64,000 nucleotides of DNA from positions 455,383 through 519,382 of the forward strand of contig NW_025064888.1 in NCBI RefSeq assembly GCF_019112545.1. Direction: 5' to 3'. Below, one piece after another: positions 34,275 through 47,949 of the stretch. How positions within the stretch are numbered: the first letter of the stretch is position 1; every line of letters starts with the position of its first letter. Below the pieces are notes generated by a model, which saw only the letters and a list, made by a program, of their open reading frames with translations, was not told the origin of the DNA and did not search any database. The position numbers were made by a program, and so were the translations under genes. This stretch comes from Guyanagaster necrorhizus. Taxonomy: Eukaryota > Basidiomycota > Agaricomycetes > Agaricales > Physalacriaceae.

Positions 34275-35706
34275 TTATATCACATTTTGCATCGTTGACT
34301 TCTTATCTACCGGTTTTGCCTGGGATGGATCGGGCTTCCATCCAATCTGATATAGCGCTGTGTAATTCCAATGGACTCGGAAGGAGAAAAGGATGAACGT
34401 TTACCATGAATATCACCTGGAACGTAGCTGGCACAGTGCCGTCTTCGTTTCCGTGGAGTTCTGTGACAGAGGAAAATATCAGCGCGGTAACCACCTGGCA
34501 GGAACACAAAACATACCTTTGTATATTGCGGAGGCAGCGGTCAACGTGTCGCGGTGTATGAAGTGCCGTCTATACAATACGATCAGTGGCTTTCAAGCCA
34601 GCTAGATAAGCGGTTTACCGTCCGATAACAGCATTACTCTCCCCCATGTCTCTAAGGTCATCCATCAGCTCCCACATACTTGGATAGGCTACTTTGACTT
34701 CGTCGATATCAACAGTTAGGAGAGTGAACCCTGCGCGGCCTAGGAGGTTGGATACGTCGCGAGTATCTGATAAATGGAACATGAAAATGCCGCTCCATGA
34801 AAGGTAAAACACGCTTTACCGGTCATTGGAGAGACATGAGGAGAAATGCCTCCTTCACGATCCACCTCAGCAAGTTGTAATGACGTCCTGATATAGAAAT
34901 TCTACTATCAGACCCGATGGAAAAGGAGGGAACATACCGAAGCTCGAAGAGCGTTTCACCACCAAACATTGCCCCAAGAAATAATCCATCGGGTCTCAGT
35001 GCTCTGTTGATTTGAACAAGCATGCCTATGAATGAGTAGTTATTTTAAAAAAAGCCATCATTGCATCGGCTTGCCAGGAACTTACCTGGTAGGTCATTTA
35101 TCCACTGTAGGCTCAGACATGATACAATTGCTTCTTGAGTATTCGGTTCTACGATTTGCAAGAGTTCCTCTTCGTCTGCGTGGATTCTTTCTACAGGAAC
35201 TGAAAAACGCGTTTCAGAGGAGATTGAAGCTAACTGAAATAGGCAAACCTTCAAAACTCGTGTCTGGATCACGGTAGAGGGTCTTTTCTGTTACAGTTAA
35301 TACGCTGCATTCGTAGGATAAATCAAACAATGTACCACTTGGTTCTATCATGATGCATCTCGTTGCATTTTCTGGACCGAGTAATCTTGCGAAATGACCA
35401 GGTCCGGAGCCCAGGTCAAGGATCGTGCTGAACTTTCTGTTGATATCCTTAGACAACGGTGAGCGATGCTGCAAGCACACATATAATTCGAGTCACTTCA
35501 AGACGCTCCAAAAGCCTGTCAGCCACTTCGTCCCTCACGTAGTCGACGGTTGCACTCGACTTTCCACCGTCCTTTGCTGCTGCCCGGTCGCGTTGTAATT
35601 GTTTTGCTTTCCGGTCAAATACAGCGAAAGGGCCTACATGGCTGGAAGATATAGATGCCAAGGACCGGACAGAACGTGGGACGAATCTCCTCACCGAAGA
35701 GATCAT
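34275..35706 (-). CDS. NDUFAF5: NDUFAF5-like complex I assembly methyltransferase-fold protein
   Basis: About 315 aa, mitochondrial. ATG 35706-35704 opens a basic presequence ([20 protein letters not shown]), then [17 protein letters not shown]. The Rossmann SAM-site motif is [74 protein letters not shown] and [15 protein letters not shown] follow. The end has [15 protein letters not shown] and, after an intron, [12 protein letters not shown], stopping at 34277-34275. This order matches NDUFAF5, which in animals hydroxylates an arginine of NDUFS7 during early complex I assembly. NDUFS2, the partner subunit of NDUFS7, is encoded at the left end of the window, but linkage may be chance. It is complete. 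Confidence 0.9.
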
Positions 35707-35821
35707 AGGGAAAGACAAAAGCTTCCAGATTACATAATACAATACTTCTTGGTTCTGACTACATCCAACGTCGACGGCCTTGGGACTGACGACAGGAGTC
35801 CTTACGCGTTTTGTGCCCACA

Positions 35822-38800
35822 ATGTCCCTGGAACGTGCCAATGACAACGGCGTATTTACAGCGGAGTCCTATCGACGGAATGTCCAGACTATACAGGCAA
35901 TGGAGGACCAACTGAAATGGATGAAGCTGGAGAACGAAAAAGCGGAATTGGAGCGCAAGGTCAGGGAAGGCGAAACAGCCAGGTACGTCGCGTAGCCCAT
36001 TTCTCCGTTCCTTGACATCGACTCCTTCCAGAGAGCAACTTGTTCAACTGCAGGGCCAAATGACTGCCACAGCACCAGGTAATGTCGGGAATGCTAATGT
36101 TTCAAACGGCCCTTCAATCTATCCGGTTCAGCCAAGCGCATATATCGAGGAAGTGGGATATGATAATGTAATCCGATCTCGTTTTGTTGTCCTGATGTGA
36201 TTTAATGCATCCATATCAGCAGCCCAGTTCATCACGACCCACTCCCAACCACTCTCAACGATACCACCCGCGTCCGAACGGAAATATGAATTATTCATCT
36301 ATCCCTCCCATCGCTGTGAACAATTCTGCTAACGTGGCGCGTCACCATCCACACATGCATCGCCAAACTACATTTATTCCCGGATCATCGCCAAGCGATA
36401 CCAACTCAATACGGCCTGTGCATTGGCAAGGAGGTTCTGTTATGGTCATTTATTTTACAACCATTTCTGACATCCTTCGTCAGACCACGACTTTCGAACT
36501 TCAAGTCTGGCTAATGCTTTTGGTGGTACGCCGTACCCTCCGATTTCGTATGTGCAGGTACGTACGACTTCATTGATCTTATCCACATAGGTTGTTGAAT
36601 TTTCCGGCAGCCTGCAGGAGCGACTACCGTACACCCAACTTCAGCAGCAGCGGCTAGCTTCGTCCAGTCAAACAGTGCGCGACAAAATATTGCAGCACAA
36701 CGGGGAACTTTGAGTACTGGAAATGCACCTCGCAATGAATACGCGGCTGGTTTGGCACAATCTGCTAACATGAGGCAACAGGTACGTCGGCTAAGAATGA
36801 AATTGTATTAATCTGACGTGTAAAAGCCTGGGAATTCTTTCTCGAATCACAAACCACCAATCTTCAACCCGACTACAGCTGTGGTTCGGCGGTGGACAGC
36901 AGAAAGCGTTAGACAAATGCTGAATCAGTTCAAAGTAAAAGCACCGCCAAATACCCATCTCGACATTCCAGAACTACGGCTGCGTGTATCGAAGGATGAA
37001 AGCTCTAACCTTCTTTTGGCGATCGTCGATGACCAAGGGCAGTTGATAGAGTTGAAGTATTATTCAGAACTGCAGGGCCTACCTCAGAGACTGCAAGTGC
37101 AGATCGCTACTCTTGCCGTCAGCGCGCAAAACGAAGCGGGCGCTGGTCCTACAATGCATGTTAATTCACTCAGAGGCGTAAATGACGTTCGGTTGGATCC
37201 CCATTTTCCACGGGGTGGGTCCCAGTCATTTAACGACTCTCTCATTCCTCCCGATAAGCCCGCTTCTGAGAGCAATGAGCCCTCACAAAATGAAACGACA
37301 CTAGTTATCCCAGCTTTGACGAACGATGCCGCACTGTTATATCCGTCTTCCGTCGATCCTGTGTCATCTGTCCCTTCTGTCCCTACTCGTGTGCACAAGC
37401 CTGGTACCAAGGTACCGACAGTGTCGGAACCGTCTAATGCGTCACTGGAAGTCACGAGTAGTAAGACGTTTCCCAATAAGTTGGGCGACACTGCCGGAAC
37501 AAGCCGTTCTACACCACCAGGCTCGCCACCATCCGATGCTTTGACTCGCAGGGCAAACAGCACACTTCCTCAATCATCCGATGCTACAGCTTCTCCCCCA
37601 CCGTCTGTCCTTGGGGGCCCCAGGACTCCTTCACACGCGAATAAAAATACATTGGCTCGAGATGTCCTTCGCGCACTCGGAGTTTCAGGCAAGCGTGGAC
37701 GGGAGAGGGATTCAGAAAATGACGACGGAAGAGCTCCAAAGAAACGTGTAGTTGATAGCAGCTCATCGGTCTTGGTGACCAACCTGACGAGCTCCACACA
37801 GGCCCCTACGATGACAGGCACAGAAGTACCAATAACTTCCACAATTCCATTGTCGCGCCCCGCAACGAAAACTATGCCATACGCGCCTTACGGCTGCAAC
37901 CCATATCGTGCATGGACTGTAAGGTCGTCCCCAACCGCTCAACTTCACAACCTAACTCCTACGCTCCCTGTGGCCGCACCAAATACGGTTTCTTTTAGCA
38001 TGTCTACAATGGTGCATAGCGCAACAACAAACTCGTCAAGTCAGACAGCGACATTGTCGCTTCCTGTAGGCACAAGTAGTGCTGGCTCTGATCAGTCTGC
38101 AGTCAAAGCGTTGGAAATACCTTCGTCTCTTCCCACATTAACGCAGAGGCCTCCACTTGCCGACGAAGATACGGTGGCAACCTCTAATCTTGAAGTCTCA
38201 CCACCGTCAGGGGTCTTGCCAGTCCAAAGAAACAGTGCTACGACCTCAACATCACGATCGCAGAGTCCAATCAATGACCAAGAAGTGGGCGCAGGCTCTG
38301 GCAAATTACCACTGTTTTTCCGTTCAAGCTCAACGCCACCGGGTGCCACTGGTGGGATAGACGATGAGGATTATCGTAATGAGGAGGACATCCGTATTTT
38401 CGGTCCTGCAAAGCCTTTATCCGCAAAAGCTTTTGGGAAGAGAAAGATACCACATGTTGTCATTCCGCCTCCGCCCAAGTGGGTTAAGGATTTCAAAGTC
38501 AGAAAAGAGAGAAGACCAAACGAAGCGATGTTTGATGAGGCCGATGATAGTGAAGTAGATGGCTTTGAGTCGCCGGCGCAGCAAGAAATAGGTTCTCAGC
38601 GACATGCTAGAATACCTGTGCTAGGTCTGTTCTTTTCTTCAATGCACCACTTATCCTCATACCTTACCTCTGATATTTATAGATCCCAAGGAAGATGCCG
38701 CTATTCAGGAATGTAGCTCTAGACTGCGGGAACATCCCTGTAAATGGAATGGTTGTGATAGCATTCTTAACTGTTCAGACAAGTTATATCTACACCTGCA

Positions 38801-39653
38801 ATACCATGTTGAACAAAACAAGGCTGAGAAGGTATATTCTTTAGGCCTTTTCGAGAATATTTGCACTAATTTATTCTTGCAGTCGTTTCCGTGCCATTGG
38901 CAACGTTGTGGACGCGTCCTTCTGCACAGACATGAGATGATCTCGCATCTTCAGACCCATGCGTTCATGCCACTGCATTGCGCATATGAAAGTATGAACT
39001 GTATTCAATGTCCGAGGCATCATCTGATCATCTGGATACTTGCTACAGATTGCGAGGAAACGTTTCGAACGGCGCGGCAATATTTGCAGCATAGCCTCCA
39101 GAAACATCAAAACGACAAGTTGAGACCGTCGGCTGATCCGGTCATGCTACAAGAAGACATTGAGCTGCCAGATGTCCCAAGCGTCGTTCCTTCGTATATG
39201 GCAGTAGCCAGATCAGTGGCTCAATATCCCATCTCGCCGGAACGACACCAGGTAATCGGTCTTTGGGTAAATATATGTTCATTTCAGGGTTCTATTTTAC
39301 CACTGACCTTGAAATAGACACTACAGAATATCTTCGGCAAGGTAGACTTGGCGCCGCAAAGGTACAATCTTGCGAAGCCGTTTCGACCTGGCGAGGCGAG
39401 CGCAGTGGAGTTGCGGAGCCGACACGAATACGATTTCATTGAGACGAAGCCACCGGTTTCTTCTTCCCCATCTAGGTCTGCGAAATGGGAGAGTGTGAAA
39501 GACCTCCCCGACCTCAACTCAGAGGAAGTCACGAAGATGTTCAAGGATAAAGGCCTTGTTTTGTGGGGAAAAGGAGGTGATGATGACCTCATTGATCAGA
39601 CGACACAGGCAGGGAGTGATGAAGAAGCAGTTGAAGTATTGTTACAAGTGTAG
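35822..39653 (+). CDS. C2H2 zinc-finger protein with long disordered region
   Basis: About 1,100 aa in some ten exons. The N-terminus (MSLERANDN) leads into a coiled coil (IQAMEDQLKWMKLENEKAEL). Gln/Asn/Pro-rich disordered sequence follows, then a conserved-looking block (RRWTAESVRQMLNQFKV, LLLAIVDDQGQLIELKYY) encoded from about 36880. A long Ser/Thr/Pro-rich stretch contains a basic patch (KRGRERDSENDDGRAPKKR), a likely nuclear signal. Three C2H2 fingers of C-x4-C spacing close the protein: CKWNGCDSIL..H.QYH (about 38738), CHWQRCGRVL..H.QTH (about 38892) and CAYEDCEETF..H.QKH. The stop is TAG at 39651-39653. Probably a chromatin or transcription factor. No specific orthologue is recognised, and exon joins in 36000-36850 are approximate. 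Confidence 0.82.
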
Positions 39654-39884
39654 AGCGGTGGTATCTAACAGATTGCTTAATAATGTGCTGGTACGTAACA
39701 GCGCAGCGGTCATTTTGGCTACATTCCTCCAGTGAACACATCTCCTTTTGATTGTTGAGATCATTTCAAGAACGCTTCAGTGTTGGTGTCCACAAGCGCG
39801 ATCAGATTTCCGAAAAAGGATGTTCTCACATTACGGGAACTGTTGCATGAAAGCGGGTAACCCCCACCTCTCCTCTACACCACC

Positions 39885-42800
39885 ATGGCTGGCGCTGTGA
39901 ACAGCTCCGAAGGACGCAGTGAGTACTACGAATGGCGCGACGACAAACGACGTTACTGACCCTGGCGCCGCTTCAGATCCGTCGTACCTCTCCGCGCATA
40001 GCGCCGACGTCATTCTGTCCGACATTCGTCCCATTAAATTGAAGGTCGAGGCACTTCATTCAATTAACGTCTTTCTCGATGAATTCCTTTATAACATCAT
40101 CAATACTGCGCAATCTCTCGTTACCGACAGGCTTAGAGCTGGATTGTTGAGCCTTCTACCGACTCCACTAGGAAAGGAGGCGTTGCTGGAAGCGGAAGTC
40201 GAGCTGAGGGCGTACAAAGACCGGACAAAGACCGCAAAGACTGTCGAGGATGACAAGGACACATTTAATTTGGCGTGGGCATTCGAGGTGCGATGCTAGT
40301 CCGCTGCTAATTTCCATTGTTTTCATGGCCATCTCCTTTATAGCTGTTGCGATTGAAATGCCAGGCATATTCGACTCTCAATGAATCGGACGAAGACCCT
40401 GCTGGTGAAGGCCTTCTTGAAGAACGAATGAGCCATGGTCACCTACATGCACCATCGCCGACGCTGGTAGCTCCTGCAGCGCTCTATCTCACCGCGATTC
40501 TCGAGTGAGTTTCCATACATATATTCGCGACATTCTCTCAATGCTTCTGTTACAGAGCCATGTGCGAGTGCGTCCATCATTTTGATTTGTTTCTCAAATC
40601 GTTTCATCCTGCTCATGCCCCATCATCGACAGGCATATCTTGTCTAACGTTGGACGGGTGGCATCAAGAGACAGCAGCAGAACATCCGCAATTGTCCAGG
40701 ATGTCTTCGTGGCATTATGTGAGGACGAGACAATTTATGGGCTCTTCAAAATAATGAAGGGTATGTGAATGAAAATGGCAACCGCCGCAGTATTGCTAAT
40801 ACTGTTGCAGTGTATTCTCAGATCGAGGAAATGTCTAAGTTGAGTCGTAGCAAGTCCATATCGAGGAGCGATAAGCTTTCCATCTCTCGCACCTCTTCTC
40901 CGTACGACATGTCTTCCAAAGATTCTCGCATTTCCTCAGAAGCTTCGTCTTCCATGATGGCTCACACGCCGACAGGGTCCAGAACGTCCCTGGATAAGAA
41001 CAAGTCCATGAAAAAAATAATTTCAAACAGCAGCAGGTTATCTTCTGACACGAACAACACCCACAAGCGATCCGAATCCATCCTTAGCGAGGAGACTAAG
41101 CAGACTTGGGCCGCTTTCAATCAAGGTCTTTCGTTTGACGACGTGAGTACACTAGCTTCTCTGTGCCTCTACTCGATGTTTAGCCGACCATTAGGGTGCT
41201 TCGCTCCAGGAATTCGACGACCTCATGCGTTCAGGTTCTACCATGAAAGTCTCCCTGACTCCAGATAGGCTGAAGTCTATGGAGGTTCGTCCATGCGATG
41301 CTCCTATTATGTCACCTTCCATGCTAAAGAATTAAGCTAGGCCTACAAACAGGAAAGGGACCGTGGTAATAGACGGCTCCCACCCCTTTTCTCATCTGAA
41401 CTTGACCCTTCATCGTCACCACCGCGAGCAAACGGCCGTCGTCCGTCGTTGCGACACGTCCACTCCATCACTGAAGACGAGGAACCGCTCTCTTCCTCGC
41501 CGGTGCCGTCTCCTCGCGCACGTCAGTCTATTGCTACCCCTAATTCACCTCCACCTTTGTCCGGCAGTCGCGTTCGGTCATTCTCCGTCGCGAGCCTGTC
41601 TTCGTCGTCGTCATCCTCCCGTTTCCGCAAATACTCCAAACCATCCATTCCTTTCGCGCCTTCAAAGCCAGCGACACCGCCGCCAGCACCGATGGCCCAG
41701 TCTAGGCGAGGGGGGCTTAAAGGTTCCGATGCAAGTCCCTTCCCACCTAAGACCCGGACTGTCCAGCGCAACAGGGAGTCTCTAGATCTTGATGATGTTA
41801 TGGCTGGTTCTGACGACGATGACTACGATGAGGCCGTGAAGGAGCCATCAAAGCGCTTGCCTCTGTCTGTTCTGACAACTCCTAAACGGGTTGCCAAAGT
41901 TTCGTCCAATACACGCGAACTGATGGACTTTCTGGATGCAGGACCTCCATCCACAGGCCCCCCTTCTACCGTTCCCAAGGTGTCCAGGGCTGCGAAGGAC
42001 ATGATGGACTTTCTCAATGAAGGACCTCCAGAATACATAATGGGGTCCACGTCCGTGTCGTCTACGGATATTGAGAAGCCGAAGAGCGGGAGGCTTCAAA
42101 GGATGATGTCGAAGCTCTCAATGGGCGGCGAAAAAAGCCGTGGAACTCAAGGAAACGATGACTTTGGAAGGTCAATTCGGCGCCAACCAAGCACTCCAAT
42201 CATTCATAGTAAACCTTCCCACCCTAATCTCCCAGCCCTTGCCAATAGGCCCATTCCACCGCGTCCCCCTCCGATCTCGCCTCCGGCCTCGCCTCATGAC
42301 CATTACGATGATTTCAGTGTGACGCGGCCAAAAATGCCTCTAGTTGCGAGTACGGTCATACCCAAGGTGGAGGTGGAGGCCCCGTCGGTTCCTACCAAAA
42401 CAGATACCCAGGAAGTCGTACTATCTCAACCACCTGTCATTGGTCATAGTGTCAAAAAGGGTGAAGACGCTGTTGTCGCTTCTAAGGCCAATCATTCACC
42501 GGCCAGTGGGACAGAGAAGTCGCCTTCATCTTCTATGCATTCTAGCGAGAAATCTTCTCCGATCAAACCAACGGAGAATCCTTCATCAAGGGCTTCTAAC
42601 ATCATCCGCAAAGCTCCACCTCCAATTGTTCCCGACGCGCCGCCACAGACGGTCGTCAATGACATGCAGGATATGCATCGCTTGATGTCACGGGCGACGA
42701 CCGTTGATGAGTGTCGTGTCATTTTGGAGCTCTTCCTTGCGAAATCGGGTGTTGCAGGAGACAAGGCCATTGAGATGGAAGTTCCATACCCCTCACCTTC

Positions 42801-43050
42801 TTCGTCTGATATCCCAGAGTTAACGACGTCTGACATTGCCCTGGAGCAAGCATTGGTGGAATACTTTTTGGGTTCGGAGGTCACACCAGAAGGACCCCCT
42901 CTTCGAAAGAAAAAGCACAGTTCGAGGAGGATAAAGGCTGTGCCCGCAGTCGAGGTTGCCCCGCCCCCCCCATCTTCCGGGGCAGTTACGTCGGTCATGG
43001 AAGATGTTACCCCAAAACATACCCCCGCGGTCATTGAAGTCAACTCGTAG
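39885..43050 (+). CDS. Large fungal protein, helical N-terminus and disordered C-terminus
   Basis: About 920 aa, family not recognised. ATG 39885 (MAGAVNSSEGR) splices over an intron with a clear TTACTGAC branch site into NPSYLSAHSADVILSDIRPI. A helical conserved-looking domain follows (ALHSINVFLDEFLYNIINTA, GLLSLLPTPLGKEALLEAEV), then exons with LAWAFELLRLKCQAYSTLNE, SAIVQDVFVALCEDETIYGL and a Ser-rich stretch. The last exon runs 41344-43050 and is Ser/Pro-rich. It holds two related short motifs (RELMDFLDAGPPST and KDMMDFLNEGPPEY) and a terminal helix-prone segment (MHRLMSRATTVDECRVILEL). No membrane segment. Calling it one gene rests on continuous frame from the AYKQERDRG exon onward. Confidence 0.78.
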
Positions 43051-43287
43051 TTTCCTTCTTCTGTGGCGACACTGATTCTATGATCTGTTTATATATGAGT
43101 TATATGTGAAGCTGGTACTTAGACGTGTGTTATACTGCTTATATCCTCATTCATTTATATTATGCTATATCCTTTTGGTGTATATAATGCGGAATCCTAC
43201 TGATCTAAGGTGTGCAAGGATGGTAACCACCGAGCAAGATAACAAGAAAATGTGTGGGTCATGATTAGTACAATATTGAATGTAATT

Positions 43288-46200
43288 TTATGCAACGTCA
43301 AGTGCCACAGCGATACCCATTGAGGCTAGCTCGGCGCATAGATACCTGAACACATATGGAACCGCCACAACGTCCAAATCTCCGCCCTTCATGGTTCGAT
43401 TGAGCACATTTTGTGACGGGATGGAGACCCTAACGTCAGTCTGCGGTCTTTGGGGCTTGCGTCCAGTGGCAAGTGCCTGCCGCTCTCGTTGTTCCTCCTT
43501 TTCTGCGGCTACGCGACAGACTCTACAATATTCCCCGCCAGGTCCTGTGGGTTTTAGCGAACCGGACGTAATGGACACTTCACCAAGACTGATATCATCG
43601 TATCCCAACGATATCAAACTGCCACATGTTCGACAGACCCATGCTGTTGAGTAATCTGAGCAGTTCATCAATCTGTCTTGCAGTAGGAATGATGTGCCGT
43701 GGGCAATAAGGGCGTCCCGTTCCATTTCTCCAAAACGTATACCACCAGCACGTTTGCGTCCCTGGTTTTTTGGGGTCAGCGGGATCAATAGCGAATTATA
43801 GTTTACTCTCACCTTCACAGGCTGTCGAGTCAGAGGGTCGACAGGACCAGTGGTACGGACTTGAAATTTGTCAAGAACCATGTGTCGCAGCCTTTGATAG
43901 TACACGACCCCAATGTATATGTCTGCGGCAAATTCTTGACCAGTTATTCCGGAATACATGGGCTCATTTCCATAGTAGTTGTATCCGGCTGCAAGGAGTT
44001 GCTCGCCGAAATAGTCGATGGCGGTGTCCTCTTCCGAGAATCTGCGAGAAAATTAGAACAGGCACAACATAAGGATGGGTAAACAACCGGCCTGAACGGC
44101 GTCGCATCTTGTGCGAGTCCATGCATCGCCCCGGCTTTACCAGCCATGCTTTCAACCAACATTCCAATCGTCATTCGACTTGGGAAGGCGTGAGGGTTGA
44201 TGATCACATCGGGCTGCATCCCACTCTCGCTGAATGGCATATCGATGGCAGGCCATTTCTGCGAACATACACCTTTCTGACCATGCCGTGAGGAGAATTT
44301 ATCTCCGATGACGGGAGCACGAGTTATGCGCAGAGTCATATGGACTTTTTGTGCCTCGGATTCACCGGTGTCATTTCCTGCACGCGGCCCGTGTAAGTGA
44401 GGGTTTCCACGCACAAAAAATATCAAAAACATACCTAAGATGCGGATTTTGTCTACGTAGGCTATTTCATCGCCTTTGTATTTGACGAACTTGGTGCGGT
44501 TTGTCACATCGTCGATATAGCCTGCGATTGGATCACCTGGAGACAACTTGCAACCAACGAACGGAAGACCATCCGAATTAAGGAAGGCAGCGCAGCTGTG
44601 CGCATTGTCACCATACATTCGAATGTCACGACCAACACCGAAGTGTAGCGTCACTTCGGATGACTTGGATGCACCCCGGACCTCTTTCAGGTCGACAATC
44701 TGGGACTTGTAGACAGTGCCATAAGCAAAACCACGTTCGTGCGCAGATTTATTGAGAATCATAGCATCTTCCATATCGTACCCAGTATATGATATGACAG
44801 CAACTATAGCGTTGGTGCCGTTGGGGAAAGCGTCCATGGCATAGGTGTTATGCAGAACAGGACGAACTACAGGACTTTGGCCGCTCTGTAGGCGATAAAG
44901 CTTGTTGTCCGTCCGATGCTGAAGCGCCGTAGAAGGTGTTCCCATCGTTTGTTTACCCATCTAAAGAAGACCATTCAATTGGAAGATTTTGAAGAAAATA
45001 TGTTTCGACAAACCTGACACTGATAGATGTTTCGAGGACTCTGATGAATATAAGTGTTATAAACGTTCCAAGAAGACAATGTACTACACTGACCTGATTA
45101 AAATCAGAAAAAGGCGTAAGGTTAGCTAATATTGACAAGAAGTTTGTTGGGTCATGCTCGACATGCGTTGAAATACCGGTCTCAATTTCCTCGGGTGTAC
45201 AAGCAATGTTCATGTACACCTGTTCGAAAGACCCAACTTGGTCATTACGCCCATTCATTAGGTACTTGACTGGTCGCATCATGCGGGATCTTGATGAAAA
45301 TAAGAAGAGCCCTGGATACTGGCCTCCATTTGATTCGAGCACAAGACCTATTTCGAGGTCCATCGGGATGTTATTCTGATGCTCAGTTTTCCATATCCGA
45401 AGATTTTTAGCAAGTTGCTCCGCTACATGAGGTCGCGCCCAACCCACTATCCGACCGTCGAGTTGTACACAAATATTGTTACGACCATTTATTGAGGTCG
45501 TGAATGCTAGAGTCATGCCGTGGGTGGAGAGAAGAGCGGGTATATGGTTAACGGCAAGTGGGGCGGTGACAATACGACATGTTCGGGAAAGATGGTTCAA
45601 TAAACCACAAGGTGAACCATCCGGCGTGTGAACAGGGCACAGAAATCCTAACATAACTGAGAACGCAAAAACGTACTATATGACCATAAGCTCACCCCAT
45701 GCTTCCGGAAGTAGCTTTCGTACAGTGGTCGTCTTGAGCTCGGCGAAGAACGCTCCACGGTGAATGCACCTGAAGTGACTGATGTAGCGCTGCCAGTTGA
45801 GCTTCTCAGCAACAATAGTGAAACCAGATGCTTGCTGAAGATCAAGACCAGTCGGTGACACAAGATTACCCGTAGCAAGGAAGTTAGCCAAACGTGCGCC
45901 AATGTCGAAATTGACACGCGACAAAACTTTCGCAAAGTATCGTTCTAAAGCATGTAAGCGCAAGGCACTGATTACACATACTTCAGACTTACTATCACTA
46001 AAACCAACGACTACTCCATTTTTGACGTCTGCGGTAATGTTGTTACGAATGTTGTTCAAAATTTCATCCAGTCGCTCTTTGATGATCATTCCATATAGAG
46101 TACCAGGAAGAAGAACTTCTTGATGTTGAGGTGAATCGGGATTATCTGCACAACATGACGATGAAACTAACGCATATAGTTTGCGTAGCATGAAACTTAG

Positions 46201-47517
46201 AAGAGAGAATATGAATGAATGGACATTCTTATATGAAGAACATACTTACAGAAGCATTCTGAACTTGTCCCTTGGGTTGTCTAGGTGCACGAGTATCATT
46301 TTCTGGATGAGCCAAGCACCTGCAGCACCGTTCGTCACGTCGTCAGGTAGTCCAAGGACCACTCTGAACCTGTCTCCGATATAGTCAAGACACTGCTCTC
46401 TCGTACGCATGGCATAGGTCTTGAAACTTCGGAGAAGCAGCTCTACCCGACCGGCTAAGAATGTGTCTTCGTGGTCTTGCATCATAACACCGTCGAAGAT
46501 CTCTTTATCGGACGCACCAACAAGTGCCTTGAGAACAAGCATGATGGGAATAACATATTCCTGTTTTCGCCAGCTGAATCTGAGCATAGCACTACCATTG
46601 GAGAGATAATGCAGCGTGTTTGTGATACTAGTCTGGTCGGGACGAACACAGCGGATTTGTACGGCATACTCGGTATACGACAATCCGCGGTTGCTGAATG
46701 ACGGTCGAAGCAGAGAAATAACGTGGTTTCGACGCGGTAAAATGAGATAGCGAATGAGACGTTCGTTTCCGTTGATTACAAAATAACCGCCAAATTCCTC
46801 TGGTTCTTCGTGATGTTTGACCAGCTCGGCTGAAGACATAGAACGCAGGTTACATCGAACAGACTGCAATAGAATGAACATCTTGCAAGGGTTAGAATAC
46901 TATTTTCCACTTACGCGAACCATGATGGGCACTAACCCACACTCCTTCGGGAGTTCGTGTTTCTGACCGTATACATCCGTCCAACAAAGCTTGATTGTCA
47001 TGCGACCACGATATGATGTTAGCCGTTCCCGGGCCTTGCTTAAATTTCAGTCATCATACAGATTATTCAAGTTCAATACATACTTCTGAGGGATAGACCT
47101 GCTTGTTTGTGACCCCGCTTGCTCGGTCCGGAACTAGCGGTCTGGAGATTGAGACACTTTCAATCCAGACTGCATGCAAAGTACTGTTAACAGGACTAAT
47201 CTGAATTTGGTCAATAACGCACCTCGCATTCTGTTACCCCATCCCATTTTTCCAGTTTCAGGATCGGCTGTTCCTGTCCCATCGAATACAACACGTTCTC
47301 CAATGTCTTTAAGACCGAGCGATATTAGGCCCTTGCCATCACCGTCACCACTGGGCAGACCGGAGTCGTCGAACAAGGCGTTGAAAGATTCTATGTGCGG
47401 AGTGACGAAATCATTGAGGATGTTGTACGTCGATCCTTTGGTTGGGGGGTGCTTGAAATTATTTTCGCGTTCTAGGGTGTTGAACGTCGGTTTTCTATGC
47501 GGCTCTCCATCAGACAT
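43288..47517 (-). CDS. RPA135: RNA polymerase I second-largest subunit (RPA135)
   Basis: This is the beta-like catalytic subunit of Pol I, which transcribes the large rRNA precursor in the nucleolus; about 1,190 aa. ATG 47517 begins [19 protein letters not shown], followed by [16 protein letters not shown], the Pol I-type N-terminus. Blocks include [105 protein letters not shown] and [38 protein letters not shown] and the C-terminal zinc site CRTC..(YC)RVC follow. The stop is TAA at 43288-43290. About a dozen short introns. It is complete. The start codon is about 200 bp from the NUP98 start on the other strand. Confidence 0.95.
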
Positions 47518-47719
47518 GTCGTAGTCGGATTCCCGTCCTCGACTATAATTTTTTGAGTGATCGAAAGCTACGTTCGGCAGATGCCGAGTCGGAGTACAAA
47601 TATAGTACACGAGCTGTCAAGTTCCGACCGGGAGCCCCTTCGGAGTTTCAATTTCTGCAGCCAACTCCGACCGAGTCAAGATAGGGCTGCACATACTTTG
47701 ACCTTGCTTCCTCGTCAAA

Positions 47720-47912
47720 ATGTTCGGTGGCGGCGGGATCACGTCCTCGTGGTCCAATCAGAATCAACAGCAGCCACAGTCCACAGGGTCAGCTTTTGGA
47801 CAGCCTGCGTTTGGGCAGTCAGGTAGGTTGATTGCATCCCTCCCCTTTGTATTTTTTTAACATTTTACCAGCCTTTGGAGGCGGTGGAAGTACATTTGGA
47901 CAGAACCAGCAG

Positions 47913-47949
<37 letters not shown>

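Noticed and set aside
37084..37563. 159-codon minus-strand ORF
   Set aside because: Antisense shadow of the Ser/Thr/Pro-rich part of the C2H2 protein.
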